A stretch of 9,503 bases of DNA from Pseudomonadota bacterium (GTDB lineage: Bacteria > Pseudomonadota > Gammaproteobacteria > Burkholderiales > Burkholderiaceae_D). The position numbers were made by a program, and so were the translations under genes. Below are positions 1 to 7,875 of the stretch, one piece after another. The stretch is from positions 1-9,503 of the forward strand of contig JAEWBA010000060.1 of the NCBI GenBank assembly GCA_023391395.1, in the 5' to 3' direction. The notes under the pieces are model-generated. The model searched no databases and was not told where the DNA came from. It worked only from the letters and a program-made list of their open reading frames with translations. Position 1 is the stretch's first letter. Each line of letters opens with the position of its first letter.

Positions 1-401
1 CTGAGGGACCGGATCTGCCCGTGTTGCAGCGGAATTGGTCAACGATGCTGTTAACCGGCGAATATGACGATCCGCTAGAGCCCCAGCCGTCCGGGCAGCT
101 GATCCCCGTTAAAGGCAAACATCAGTATTTAATCGAATTGGACCTCGAAGGGGATGCCTACGTTTTCGTACACCTGTTTCAGTATGATTCCAACCGGGGC
201 TTGATTGGAACGTCTCGACCGGCGGCATACCTGATATCTGAAACAGCTCTCGGTCCACGATATCCATCGCGTACTCTGACACGGCGTGTCATTACTGACG
301 GGCAAGCTGCATTCGTTCGACTGGGAGTGGAGCACCGCGGCCAAAGCAGGCTGCAGCTTCGATCGGCGCGGCTATATTCGCTCGGTGACATGCCCCAATA
401 A
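1..401 (+). CDS. 3' end of an unrecognised gene, possible C-terminal beta-sandwich domain (partial)
   Basis: The reading frame is open from the left edge (first full codon at position 3) to a TAA at 399-401, so this is most likely the end of a longer gene. The GTG at 21 need not be its real start. About 132 residues are visible. I do not recognise the family. The segment is soluble-looking, with no membrane helix, and has alternating hydrophobic strands: YLIELDLEG, AYVFVHLFQYD, AFVRLGVEHRG and LQLRSARLYSL. This pattern resembles the small jelly-roll or carbohydrate-binding-type domains attached to the ends of polysaccharide enzymes, but that is only an impression from strand pattern. It ends 24 bases before the flippase gene in the same direction, so it probably belongs to the same polysaccharide operon. 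The N-terminal part needed to name it lies outside the window. Confidence 0.65.
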   Translation, partial: EGPDLPVLQRNWSTMLLTGEYDDPLEPQPSGQLIPVKGKHQYLIELDLEGDAYVFVHLFQYDSNRGLIGTSRPAAYLISETALGPRYPSRTLTRRVITDGQAAFVRLGVEHRGQSRLQLRSARLYSLGDMPQ

Positions 402-425
402 TCATATTGTGAAATATCCGCAAAC

Positions 426-1712
426 ATGTCCCGGCTAGAGTTGCCGCAGGGCGGCCTCCAATTCATCAAGACGATGGTCAGCCGCCCATTTTTCGTCCTG
501 TTGGGTGGCGCTGGCCTTGCGCAACTCATCAATCTCCTCAGTGCGCCTGTCTTGACGAGACTATATGCTCCTGAGGCATTCGGCATGTTATCGCTGTTTG
601 CGACCTCCCTTGCCGTCCTGGGATCGGTTGCCGGCGGGCGTTATGAGCAAGCCGTGATCGGCGAATCGGTTGACAGCTTCGCCGACCGGCTGGTTGTCTT
701 GGTCGCTTTGTGTTCCTTCGGGTCGGTCGCCATTCTGTTGATCTTGAAGCCGGTAATCTGGCCCTTCTTTCAGATTCCCGCCTATATCTCGGATGTGCTT
801 GTCTATCTGATACCCGCAGTGATTGCCTATTGTGTTGGCCAAGCCTTGACGAACTGGCTAGTGCGGAAGGGCGGATTTGCCATCACTTCGTCTAGCAAAG
901 TGATTCAAGCGGCGATCGTTCTAGGTGCGTCCTTGTGCCTGGTCGGCTTGGAACAAGGCTTGGTCGTCTCGAGCATGATTGGCTATCTGGCTGCTCTCCT
1001 GATGCTGCTTCTCGGGGCGCGTCGCATGGGATGGTTGACCGGAGCCATCCGGCCCATGGACTTGGTAGGCCTTCTCAAGCGCCACAGGAGGTTTCCACTG
1101 TTCGGTGGTCTGCCCGCCTTGTTCGACAGCTTGGCCGCCCTTTTGCCTGTGTACTGGGTGGCGATATACTTCAGCGCCTCCGATACAGGCCAGTTCGGCC
1201 TAAGCCGACAGGTGCTGGCCGCGCCGATTGCGATGCTGTCGCTTGTGGTGTCACAGATATTGATGAAGCGTCTGGTTGATGCAAAGGCGTCCCGTGCAAG
1301 CATGCTCCCTCCGTTGCGGCGGATGATTCTGGTGATGTGGGGACCGATCCTCGTATTCAGCGTGCTTATTTCGGTCGCTGCGCCGGCCTTGTTTGCATGG
1401 TTGTTCGGCGAGGTGTGGCGCGAGGCGGGGTCGATTTCGAGGTGGATGGTGTGGGCTTATGTGGCCGTCATGCTGGTGGCACCATTTAGCGCTGTGCTCT
1501 TGGTCCTGAGGAAAGTTGCGCTCAATGGCGCCTGGCAGACCTTGCGTTGCGTCGGGTTGCTGATACTGACTTCATGTATTGCTTATCCCACTCTGGAAAA
1601 TTTCGTGCAGGCGTTGGTTGTGTTTGAGATCCTTGCCTACGCTGCTTACGCCGGTTTGATCGCTTTCGCTCTTTATGATTATGAAACAGGAAGCCGTACT
1701 CAAGCAGGCTGA
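426..1712 (+). CDS. wzx: Wzx-type O-antigen flippase
   Basis: Predicted inner-membrane translocase (polysaccharide biosynthesis/MOP superfamily) that flips undecaprenyl-diphosphate-linked sugar units to the periplasm. The 428-residue length is normal for Wzx. The N-terminal signature is clear: helix 1 (residues 20-40, FFVLLGGAGLAQLINLL), then PVLTRLYAPEAFG (41-53) and GRYEQAV (71-77). The second half has the typical RRFPLFGGLPALFDSLA stretch (221-237) and GQFGLSRQVLAAPIAMLS (255-272). Further hydrophobic helices fill the protein, giving an estimated 12 or so membrane passes. No good Shine-Dalgarno precedes the ATG at 426; a second ATG at 474 (residue 17) is an alternative start placed just before helix 1. 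Its end overlaps the polymerase-like gene by 38 bases, which suggests translational coupling. The family assignment is firm; the sugar unit it carries cannot be read. Confidence 0.92.
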   Translation: MSRLELPQGGLQFIKTMVSRPFFVLLGGAGLAQLINLLSAPVLTRLYAPEAFGMLSLFATSLAVLGSVAGGRYEQAVIGESVDSFADRLVVLVALCSFGSVAILLILKPVIWPFFQIPAYISDVLVYLIPAVIAYCVGQALTNWLVRKGGFAITSSSKVIQAAIVLGASLCLVGLEQGLVVSSMIGYLAALLMLLLGARRMGWLTGAIRPMDLVGLLKRHRRFPLFGGLPALFDSLAALLPVYWVAIYFSASDTGQFGLSRQVLAAPIAMLSLVVSQILMKRLVDAKASRASMLPPLRRMILVMWGPILVFSVLISVAAPALFAWLFGEVWREAGSISRWMVWAYVAVMLVAPFSAVLLVLRKVALNGAWQTLRCVGLLILTSCIAYPTLENFVQALVVFEILAYAAYAGLIAFALYDYETGSRTQAG

Positions 1713-3645
1713 CGGCAAACTGCCGCGTGTCGACACAATTTATTTCCTGATCTATGGGGGAGTCCTGGTTTGGCTGCTCCTGGGGTTGCTACGCATTCCT
1801 TCGACGCGAAGTCTCGCAATCTACCTGCTTTATGTCGCGTCCTTCTCGTGCGCCGGCTACGCGCTGTTCCGGATCCACCCCTTCAGACGCAAATTCTCGG
1901 TCTTGCGAACGGGCTCCCTGTCTCTTAGATGGATCAAGGCCGCCGTGGTGATTGGGGCCTTGGCCTTCCCCTTGCTGCATTGGGTTCAACTGGGAGGGGT
2001 GCCGCTCTTGCAGGCACTTGGCGCCTCCAGCCATTTGGATGCGATCCTGGTGCGACAGCGGATTTTTGAGGGCGCACACGCCTTCTGGCGCTATGGCGCC
2101 AGTATGAACATTCTTTCGGTGCTGCCCTTCCTTGTCCTGCTGACGTTGGTAAGAAAGAGCCGCTGGTTTTGGCCTCTTTCCCTGTTTGCCTTGGTCTATG
2201 CCGCGTCCTTGCTCCAGAAAAGTCACGTCATCGTCGTATTCCTGCCCGCGATACTCTATGCCCTAGGCACAAAAAATTTCCGATTGGCGATGAAGCTGGG
2301 GGTACTCTCCATGCTTGCCGTCTATGTTCTTCTAATGGGGTCCAATCCGAGCTTGCGCCCGACATGGGGCGCGCTCCTCCCGCCCGCTGTGGCCGCAACC
2401 CTTCCCTCTGGCAGCGAGGGCCCTTCTCGGGAAATCTGGACAGCGTACGGTAGCCGCTTGGAAGCTGGCATTCCCGGGAAATTCTTGCCCGGAGCACTGA
2501 AGTTTACTGGCGAAAACACCGTTTACCTGAAGCCTGCTGACGATTGGTGGGACTTGGGATACAGTGATTTTTCATTGGAATTCTGGGCGTTCCCGACGCA
2601 GCAGCCCAAGCCGGGAAAATTAGAAACATTGTTCTGGAACGGCCCGGAAGAGCAGGAATATTACGGCGCGATGCGCGTATTCCACGGCACGAGGGAGAAC
2701 GGTATTCCGTACGTGGCGTTTGCCACGTATGACAAGTCTGGCCGGTTCTCCACCTCGTTTGGGACCAGGCCGGATATCAAGCTGAATCTTAACGAGTGGA
2801 ATCATGTCTTCATCGGCCGGAAGGGCCGCACCATTTATATCGGGGTGAATGGTGCAATGGACTGGAGCTCGGGAGAGATCGCCGACCTTACCCTGCCCGA
2901 AGGCCTGACGCGCATAGTACAGTTCGGTGGTCAGTTTGGGGCCGAGCCTAGAGCCGAATCGGATGAGTTCTTTAATGGCTATCTTGACGAGATCGTTTTC
3001 GCGAAGGGCGTCGTGAAGTATCAAAGCGACTATGGAGTGCCTCGTCACCCGGCTTCCGTCAAGACGCTTCAGTTCGACGACGTCAAGAAATTTGAAAAAC
3101 CCCTGCTGGTGCTGATGCGGGAGCCGGCCTGGCTCCAGGAGCTTCTCCCTTCCTGGTTCCGTAGCCTCCTCCATCGCGTGATTTTTGTACCGGGCGAAGT
3201 GGTCGCCCAGTGGTTCGCAATCATCCCCTCGGAAATCCCTTTTGCTCATGGGTGCGGATACCGCCCACTGGCGGCCGTCCTGGGGTGTGAGCATGTGAAT
3301 TTCCCGCAGCTTGTTTATCTGGAGTACAACCGCTACCTTGCGGAAAAGGGTGTTTTCGGCACCATGAACGCTGCCAGTTTCATGGAAGACTACGCCAACT
3401 TCGGCCTGCTGGGCATTTTCATCAGCGGCGTGGTATTGGCAGGCATGCTTTATCTGTTAGGCGTGGTATTCGCCGGCCGCCGCCTAGTGGGTGTGGCACT
3501 GAATGCGGTGCCGCTGCTCTATCTGTCGTCCGGTGCCTTGCTGATCCAGTTGCTTTCTGGAGGATGGTTGGCGACACTTCTGCTTTATGCAATTTTTTAC
3601 CACGATTTTGACAACGGTTCTGAAGGCAAGGTATGTGCGGTATAG
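1675..3645 (+). CDS. wzy: Wzy-like O-antigen polymerase candidate with inserted LamG/ConA-like domain
   Basis: Likely the polymerase that joins lipid-linked repeat units in the periplasm. It is 656 residues, well above the roughly 400-450 common for Wzy. The N-terminal block has hydrophobic helices near residues 20-40, 45-65, 86-104, 143-160, 165-197 (probably two) and 204-222. Residues about 270-456 form a soluble LamG-like domain (listed separately). The C-terminal block resumes with a loop (RVIFVPGEVVAQWF, 501-514; HGCGY, 525-529), then MNAASFMEDYANFGLLG (564-580), a motif style typical of oligosaccharide repeat-unit polymerases. Helices follow near 579-599, 606-625 and 628-643. It lies between wzx and asnB, where a polymerase is expected, and no other wzy candidate is present here. 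The start overlaps wzx; ATGs at 1675 and 1681 are both possible and neither has a clear Shine-Dalgarno. Wzy proteins are very divergent, so the name rests on topology, the C-terminal motif and context. It could instead be a related membrane protein of unknown role. Confidence 0.77.
   Translation: MIMKQEAVLKQADGKLPRVDTIYFLIYGGVLVWLLLGLLRIPSTRSLAIYLLYVASFSCAGYALFRIHPFRRKFSVLRTGSLSLRWIKAAVVIGALAFPLLHWVQLGGVPLLQALGASSHLDAILVRQRIFEGAHAFWRYGASMNILSVLPFLVLLTLVRKSRWFWPLSLFALVYAASLLQKSHVIVVFLPAILYALGTKNFRLAMKLGVLSMLAVYVLLMGSNPSLRPTWGALLPPAVAATLPSGSEGPSREIWTAYGSRLEAGIPGKFLPGALKFTGENTVYLKPADDWWDLGYSDFSLEFWAFPTQQPKPGKLETLFWNGPEEQEYYGAMRVFHGTRENGIPYVAFATYDKSGRFSTSFGTRPDIKLNLNEWNHVFIGRKGRTIYIGVNGAMDWSSGEIADLTLPEGLTRIVQFGGQFGAEPRAESDEFFNGYLDEIVFAKGVVKYQSDYGVPRHPASVKTLQFDDVKKFEKPLLVLMREPAWLQELLPSWFRSLLHRVIFVPGEVVAQWFAIIPSEIPFAHGCGYRPLAAVLGCEHVNFPQLVYLEYNRYLAEKGVFGTMNAASFMEDYANFGLLGIFISGVVLAGMLYLLGVVFAGRRLVGVALNAVPLLYLSSGALLIQLLSGGWLATLLLYAIFYHDFDNGSEGKVCAV
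2482..3042 (+). other. LamG / concanavalin A-like jelly-roll domain encoded inside the polymerase-like gene
   Basis: This stretch encodes residues about 270-456 of the polymerase-like protein. Typical landmarks of LamG_3-type domains occur in order: an opening strand LKFTGENTVYL (275-285), FSLEFWAFP (299-307), WNHVFIGRKG (375-384), IYIGVNG (387-393), IVQFGGQFG (414-422) and the closing block FNGYLDEIVFAKGVVKY (433-449) ending in a DYGVP turn. These correspond to the family pattern of 'EFW', 'W.HV...R', 'Y.NG' and 'G.iDE.r...g..ry'. Domains of this fold often bind carbohydrates or mediate adhesion, but many have no known ligand. Helices lie on both sides, so the domain is an insertion rather than a terminal fusion, and a periplasmic position is inferred. 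Confidence 0.85.
3622..3626 (+). promoter_or_regulatory. Shine-Dalgarno of the asparagine synthase gene
   Basis: GAAGG lies 6 bases before the ATG at 3633, inside the 3' end of the polymerase-like gene. This supports the MCGIAGYI start. That start is also required by the family, because the catalytic cysteine must be residue 2 after methionine removal. Confidence 0.7.
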
Positions 3646-5459
3646 CTGGATACATCGATAAGAAAAACAAGGCTGTTCCCGAGGCAGTGATCCGCTCAAT
3701 GACCGATGTCATTTCCCATAGAGGACCGGACGGGCAAGGGCATTTTTGTGGAGAAAACTTTGCGCTGGGCCACCGCCGCCTTTCGATCATCGATCTGAGC
3801 GATGATGGCCGCCAGCCCATGCCCTATTCGGGAGAAGACCTGGTCATCACCTTCAACGGCGAGATTTACAACTACCTTGAGCTGCGCAGGGAGTTGCAAG
3901 ACGATGGTTATGAATTCCATACGAAAACGGATACCGAAGTCATTCTTGCGGCATATGAAGCCTGGGGTGAGGCTTGCGTCGAACGCTTCAATGGCATGTG
4001 GGCATTCACGATTTTCGATCGCCGCAGGCAGATTCTGTTTTGTTCGCGCGATCGCTTTGGCGTCAAGCCCTTTTATTTCCTGAACGACGACGGCCGCTTT
4101 GCCTTTGGGTCCGAGATTCGCCAGCTGCTTTCCTTGGTAGAAGCCCGGGCGAACGAAAAGCTTGTACTGGATTTTCTGCTGACGAGCTTTTCCGACCATT
4201 CGGAAGAGACATTCTTCCAGGGGATCAGGAAGCTCCCGGCGGGCCACAACCTGATTTACGACCTGCGCAGCCACGAATTCAGGATCGAACGCTTTTACCG
4301 GATCTCGCAGCACTCGGAATGGCAGGCGAAGAACGAGCAGGCGGCCGCACACGATTACATTGCCCTTCTTGATGATGCAATCAAGGTGCGCTTACGCTCC
4401 GACGTGCCCGTCGGAACCTGCCTCAGCGGCGGCCTGGATAGCTCCAGCGTGGCGACACTCGCTGCGAGGCAGTACACGCCACTGGCCGGCAAGCCCTTCA
4501 TCGGCATAACCGCCATAGGCGAGACGCCGCGCACCGACGAGTCGGCTTTTGCCAAAGAAGTGGCGGAGGCCGGCGGTATGACATGGGTAAGTTTGCGACC
4601 AACTTACCAGGACTTCGTCGATACCTTGCCGGACGTCGTATTGGCGCAGGAAGAGCCGTATGCCAGTCCTTCGATCAACATGCAATGGTTCGTCATGCGG
4701 ACTGCCAGACAACAGGGAATCACCGTGCTTCTCGACGGCCAAGGCGGAGACGAGACGCTGTTGGGTTACGAGAAGTACTACGCAGCGCACATCGCCACGG
4801 TCTGGCGGGAAAAGGGAGTGTTGAGGGCGTGCCGGGCGGTTCTGGATGCTCGCCGCAACAACGCGAAGATGGGTTTCCTGAATACCGCCAAATATCTTGT
4901 CGCCGGTCTGTCGGCCCCCGCCCGCTACCGGTTCTACAAATACCAGCATCGGTACTTGAAGCAGATCCCCGAACTGCCAAGCCAGCTCTCCGCTTACGCC
5001 AAGGCCTGTCTCGACGAGTTTGCCCTGCAGGAGCTGGAAATCACCCGGACCAATCTTCCTATCCTCCTGCGCTACGAAGACAAGAATTCGATGGCGCACA
5101 GCATCGAAACGCGCCTTCCCTTTCTCGATTACCGCGCCCTCGAGGCAGCGCTGTCGATTCCCGCCGCTTTCAAGATCAAGGACGGCTGGACAAAATGGGT
5201 GCTGCGAAAAGGGATGGCGGGCAAAATGCCGCAGTCGGTCGTCTGGCGCAAGAACAAATTGGGATTCGAGGCGCCGGAGAACCTGTGGCTCGCCAAGCAT
5301 CTGCCGGAAATGGAAAAGAAGGTCCTGGCCTCTCCGTTATTGGAAAAGCTGTGCCATAAGGCCGAACTCAAAGCCATGTTCCCGAAGCTGGATCTGCGTA
5401 CCCAATGGCGGCTGTACAGCACGGCGCTGTGGGAGGAAAGATTCGGTGTGGGGTCATGA
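3633..5459 (+). CDS. asnB: Glutamine-dependent asparagine synthase-family amidotransferase (AsnB/WbpS-like)
   Basis: A two-domain enzyme of 608 residues, normal for the family. The N-terminal class II glutaminase domain (about 1-210) starts MCGIAGYI with nucleophile Cys2. It also shows SHRGPDGQG (28-36), LGHRRLSIIDLS (45-56), TFNGEIYNY (73-81) and SRDRFGVKPFY (138-148). The C-terminal synthetase domain has the pyrophosphate loop SGGLDSS (265-271), DGQGGDE (368-374) and RYEDKNSMAHSIETRLPFLD (480-499). All key residues look intact. The family moves ammonia from glutamine to an adenylated carboxylate. In O-antigen clusters, homologues such as WbpS of Pseudomonas aeruginosa are thought to amidate uronic acids to uronamides rather than make asparagine. 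That role is inferred here from location between polymerase and glycosyltransferase genes; ordinary asparagine synthesis cannot be excluded. It overlaps the upstream gene by 13 bases and the next gene by 4 (ATGA). Confidence 0.93.
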   Translation: MCGIAGYIDKKNKAVPEAVIRSMTDVISHRGPDGQGHFCGENFALGHRRLSIIDLSDDGRQPMPYSGEDLVITFNGEIYNYLELRRELQDDGYEFHTKTDTEVILAAYEAWGEACVERFNGMWAFTIFDRRRQILFCSRDRFGVKPFYFLNDDGRFAFGSEIRQLLSLVEARANEKLVLDFLLTSFSDHSEETFFQGIRKLPAGHNLIYDLRSHEFRIERFYRISQHSEWQAKNEQAAAHDYIALLDDAIKVRLRSDVPVGTCLSGGLDSSSVATLAARQYTPLAGKPFIGITAIGETPRTDESAFAKEVAEAGGMTWVSLRPTYQDFVDTLPDVVLAQEEPYASPSINMQWFVMRTARQQGITVLLDGQGGDETLLGYEKYYAAHIATVWREKGVLRACRAVLDARRNNAKMGFLNTAKYLVAGLSAPARYRFYKYQHRYLKQIPELPSQLSAYAKACLDEFALQELEITRTNLPILLRYEDKNSMAHSIETRLPFLDYRALEAALSIPAAFKIKDGWTKWVLRKGMAGKMPQSVVWRKNKLGFEAPENLWLAKHLPEMEKKVLASPLLEKLCHKAELKAMFPKLDLRTQWRLYSTALWEERFGVGS

Positions 5460-6562
5460 CTCGTGTATGTCACATGACGTCGGTCCATCCATGGAACGAC
5501 GTTCGGATCTTTCACAAGGAATGCCGGTCGCTCGCCACCCAAGGGTTCGAGGTTCATCTGGTTGCCTGCGCGCCCGAGTCCTTCTGTCGCAATGGAGTCA
5601 ATGTCCATGCTGTTGCGAAAGCGGAGGGCGGAAGGCTTGCCCGGATGCTGGTCACAGCGACCCGCGTGTATCGCGCCGCCAAGAAGCTCAATGCCGATAT
5701 TTACCACTTTCATGACCCCGAACTTATACCGCTTGGGCTGCTGCTGAAGTGGAGTGGCAAGAAGGTTGTCTATGATGTGCACGAGGATGTTCCGCGCGAC
5801 ATTCTTTCGAAGCCTTGGGTCGCACCGTGGATCAGAAAGACGCTTTCCCATGTCTTCCAGAGTATTGAAGACTATGCGGCGCGCCGATTCTCTTCAATCG
5901 TCGCCGCCACGCCTCATATCGCGAAGCGGTTCGCCGGCTTGAACCGCCTGACGGTGAACGTCAACAACTATCCCGTCGATACCGATTTCCCACCTCAGGT
6001 CCGGGACGGGATGAGCGCTTCGCGAAAGATCTGTTATGTAGGCGGCATAGCAACCATTCGCGGCGCGTTCGAAATGGTGCGGGCGATGGAGTATGTAGAT
6101 GCGACGCTGATCCTTGCCGGCCCGTTTCAGGATGCGGTCCTCGAACGTGAGTTGCGCGCGTTGCCGGGATGGTCCAAAGTCGACTATCGTGGCGTCGTGG
6201 ATCGGGATGGCGTCGCAGAGATATTTTCGGAGTCGCGTCTTGGACTGGTGATGCTGCACCCGGTGGTTAACTACCTGGACGCATTGCCCGTCAAGATGTT
6301 CGAATACATGTCTGCGGGCCTTCCTGTGCTGGCCTCCAATTTTCCGTTCTGGAAAAATTTGCTTGATGCCGCCGGGGCCGGCATTTGTGTCGATCCGCTG
6401 GACCCCCGCGCCATAGCCGCAGGCATTAACGAATTGCTGGATGACCAGGAAAAGGCTCGAGTGATGGGTGAAGCAGGTCGCAAGGCTGTATCGACTACCT
6501 ACCGCTGGCGATACGAGGCAGATAAGCTGATCGGCCTCTATGACGAGCTGCGCAAGCGCTGA
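5456..6562 (+). CDS. GT4-like glycosyltransferase
   Basis: Predicted cytoplasmic GT-B fold glycosyltransferase of 368 residues that adds one sugar to the lipid-linked O-unit. The N-terminal domain opens with [17 protein letters not shown] (7-23) and EVHLVA, followed by [17 protein letters not shown] (82-98) and [14 protein letters not shown] (104-117). This set is common in GT4 enzymes of capsule and O-antigen clusters. The C-terminal nucleotide-sugar domain has [17 protein letters not shown] (192-208), LILAGPF (218-224) and [20 protein letters not shown] (278-297). The E of KMFEYMSAG sits where the GT4 EX7E-type motif is expected. I chose the ATG at 5456 because it gives the usual N-terminus and an ATGA overlap with the asnB stop. 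A frame-compatible ATG at 5405 would overlap asnB by 55 bases. The only strong Shine-Dalgarno-like run, GGGAGG at 5431-5436, is too far away (19 bases) for standard spacing. Donor and acceptor sugars are not predictable. Confidence 0.88.
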   Translation: MTRVCHMTSVHPWNDVRIFHKECRSLATQGFEVHLVACAPESFCRNGVNVHAVAKAEGGRLARMLVTATRVYRAAKKLNADIYHFHDPELIPLGLLLKWSGKKVVYDVHEDVPRDILSKPWVAPWIRKTLSHVFQSIEDYAARRFSSIVAATPHIAKRFAGLNRLTVNVNNYPVDTDFPPQVRDGMSASRKICYVGGIATIRGAFEMVRAMEYVDATLILAGPFQDAVLERELRALPGWSKVDYRGVVDRDGVAEIFSESRLGLVMLHPVVNYLDALPVKMFEYMSAGLPVLASNFPFWKNLLDAAGAGICVDPLDPRAIAAGINELLDDQEKARVMGEAGRKAVSTTYRWRYEADKLIGLYDELRKR

Positions 6563-6618
6563 ACCCCTTCGCCTGCTTCTGCAAACCGCTTGAGGCATCA
6601 ACAGGACATGGACAATCG

Positions 6619-7875
6619 ATGCGTTTTTTAATCATCGCTCAGGATGCCGGGTCGAGCGAGCATGGCATGGTTTACCGGCCATATTACCTTGCGCGCCACC
6701 TGATTCGGCTTGGACATCAAGTCACCATTGTCGCCGCCACCTATTCGCACATGCGGCAGGCGAATCCCGAATCTGCCGGCGAGACAACGGTGGATGGCAT
6801 TCCCTATCACTGGTTGCCAGGCGTCCGGTATCGTGGAAACGCTGCACGCGCCGCCAATATGTTGTGGTTCGCGCTGCAGCTCCGGCTGCGGGCCCGGGCT
6901 CTGGCGAAGCGTTATCGGCCGGACGTCGTCGTTCTTTCTTCGCCCTATCCCTTCCATATATACGGATGCCACCGTATTGCGCAGTTGTCCGGTGCAAAGC
7001 TGATTTTCGAGGTCCGCGACCTGTGGCCCTTAACCCTTACCGAAGTCGGTGGTATCTCTTCGCGCCATCCTTTCATCCGATGGATGGCCCGGGCGGAGAG
7101 CGATGCCTATCGGATGGCCGATCGTGTCGTCTCATTGCTGCCGGCCGCAGATAGTTATATGCGTGAGCACGGCATGGAGCCTCGGAAATTCTGCTACATC
7201 CCGAACGGTGTCGATCCAGACGAGTGGAGGCAAAATGACTCTCCGATGCCTGCAGAGATGGAACAGACTCTTCGCAAGGCACGCGCCGAAGGAAAGTTCG
7301 TGTTGGGCTATTTCGGCGCACATGGCGTGGCAAACGCATTGTCAGTCCTGCTGGATGCAGCTGCATTGGTGCGCGATTTGCCGCTTTACCTTGTCTTCGT
7401 CGGTCAAGGTCCCTGCAAGGAAGCGCTGCGTCAGCAAGCGCAAGAGCTTGGTCTGCCGAATGTGCACTTCCTCGATCCCATTCCCAAGTTTTCGATGCCC
7501 GCTGCGCTGGCGAAGATCGACGGGGCTTATCTCGGCTGGAATCCGCATCCCCTGTATCGCTTCGGAATCAGTGCAAACAAGTTAATGGATTACCTGATGG
7601 CGGGCGCGCCAATCGTTCATGCAGTTGCCGCGGCAAACGATCCGGTTGCCGAGAATCGTGCCGGAATTTCGGTCCCCCCGAATGACGCACAGGCACTTGC
7701 CAGTGCCATTCGAAAGTTGGTAAATCTTTCGCCCGACGAGCGGCAGCGAATGGGAGAGCGGGGGAAGGCCTACGTCTTGCGAGAGCACAGCTATCCGGTT
7801 CTGGCCAAGCGATATCTGGCCTTGTTGGAGGATGAGACTCCGGCTCCTGCCGATCCAAAGGTATGCTGCAACTGA
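6619..7875 (+). CDS. GT4-like glycosyltransferase (WbuB-like)
   Basis: Predicted cytoplasmic GT-B glycosyltransferase of 418 residues. The start [20 protein letters not shown], then [19 protein letters not shown] (22-40) and YSHMR (42-46), is the N-terminus of a GT4 group that includes WbuB-type L-fucosamine transferases. Other marks are EVRDLWPL (131-138), ADRVVSLLP (167-175), [11 protein letters not shown] (193-203), LGYFGAHG (229-236), VFVGQGP (259-265) and [18 protein letters not shown] (317-334). The family suggests an acetamido-sugar transferase acting early on the lipid-linked unit; the precise donor is inference only. A 56-base gap precedes it. AGGA at 6603-6606 lies 12 bases before the ATG and is a weak, slightly distant ribosome site. 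Its end overlaps the initiating transferase frame by 13 bases if that gene starts at 7863. Confidence 0.88.
   Translation: MRFLIIAQDAGSSEHGMVYRPYYLARHLIRLGHQVTIVAATYSHMRQANPESAGETTVDGIPYHWLPGVRYRGNAARAANMLWFALQLRLRARALAKRYRPDVVVLSSPYPFHIYGCHRIAQLSGAKLIFEVRDLWPLTLTEVGGISSRHPFIRWMARAESDAYRMADRVVSLLPAADSYMREHGMEPRKFCYIPNGVDPDEWRQNDSPMPAEMEQTLRKARAEGKFVLGYFGAHGVANALSVLLDAAALVRDLPLYLVFVGQGPCKEALRQQAQELGLPNVHFLDPIPKFSMPAALAKIDGAYLGWNPHPLYRFGISANKLMDYLMAGAPIVHAVAAANDPVAENRAGISVPPNDAQALASAIRKLVNLSPDERQRMGERGKAYVLREHSYPVLAKRYLALLEDETPAPADPKVCCN

Noticed and set aside
2620..3294. Open frame on the - strand (224 codons) opposite the LamG region
   Set aside because: The sense strand carries the clear LamG motifs; the antisense product is low in recognisable features.
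4392..5300. Long open frame on the - strand (302 codons) inside asnB
   Set aside because: It lies antisense to an asparagine synthase gene with all motifs intact; the translation has no recognisable domain and is explained by codon bias in GC-rich DNA.
5405..5455. Upstream ATG for the first GT4 gene
   Set aside because: It would add 17 residues that do not fit the family N-terminus and would deepen the asnB overlap; the ATGA junction at 5456 is more likely.
6563..6618. Possible promoter or terminator in the 56-base gap between the two GT4 genes
   Set aside because: TTGAGG at 6590 resembles a -35 box but no -10 box follows at proper spacing, and there is no GC-rich hairpin with a T run.
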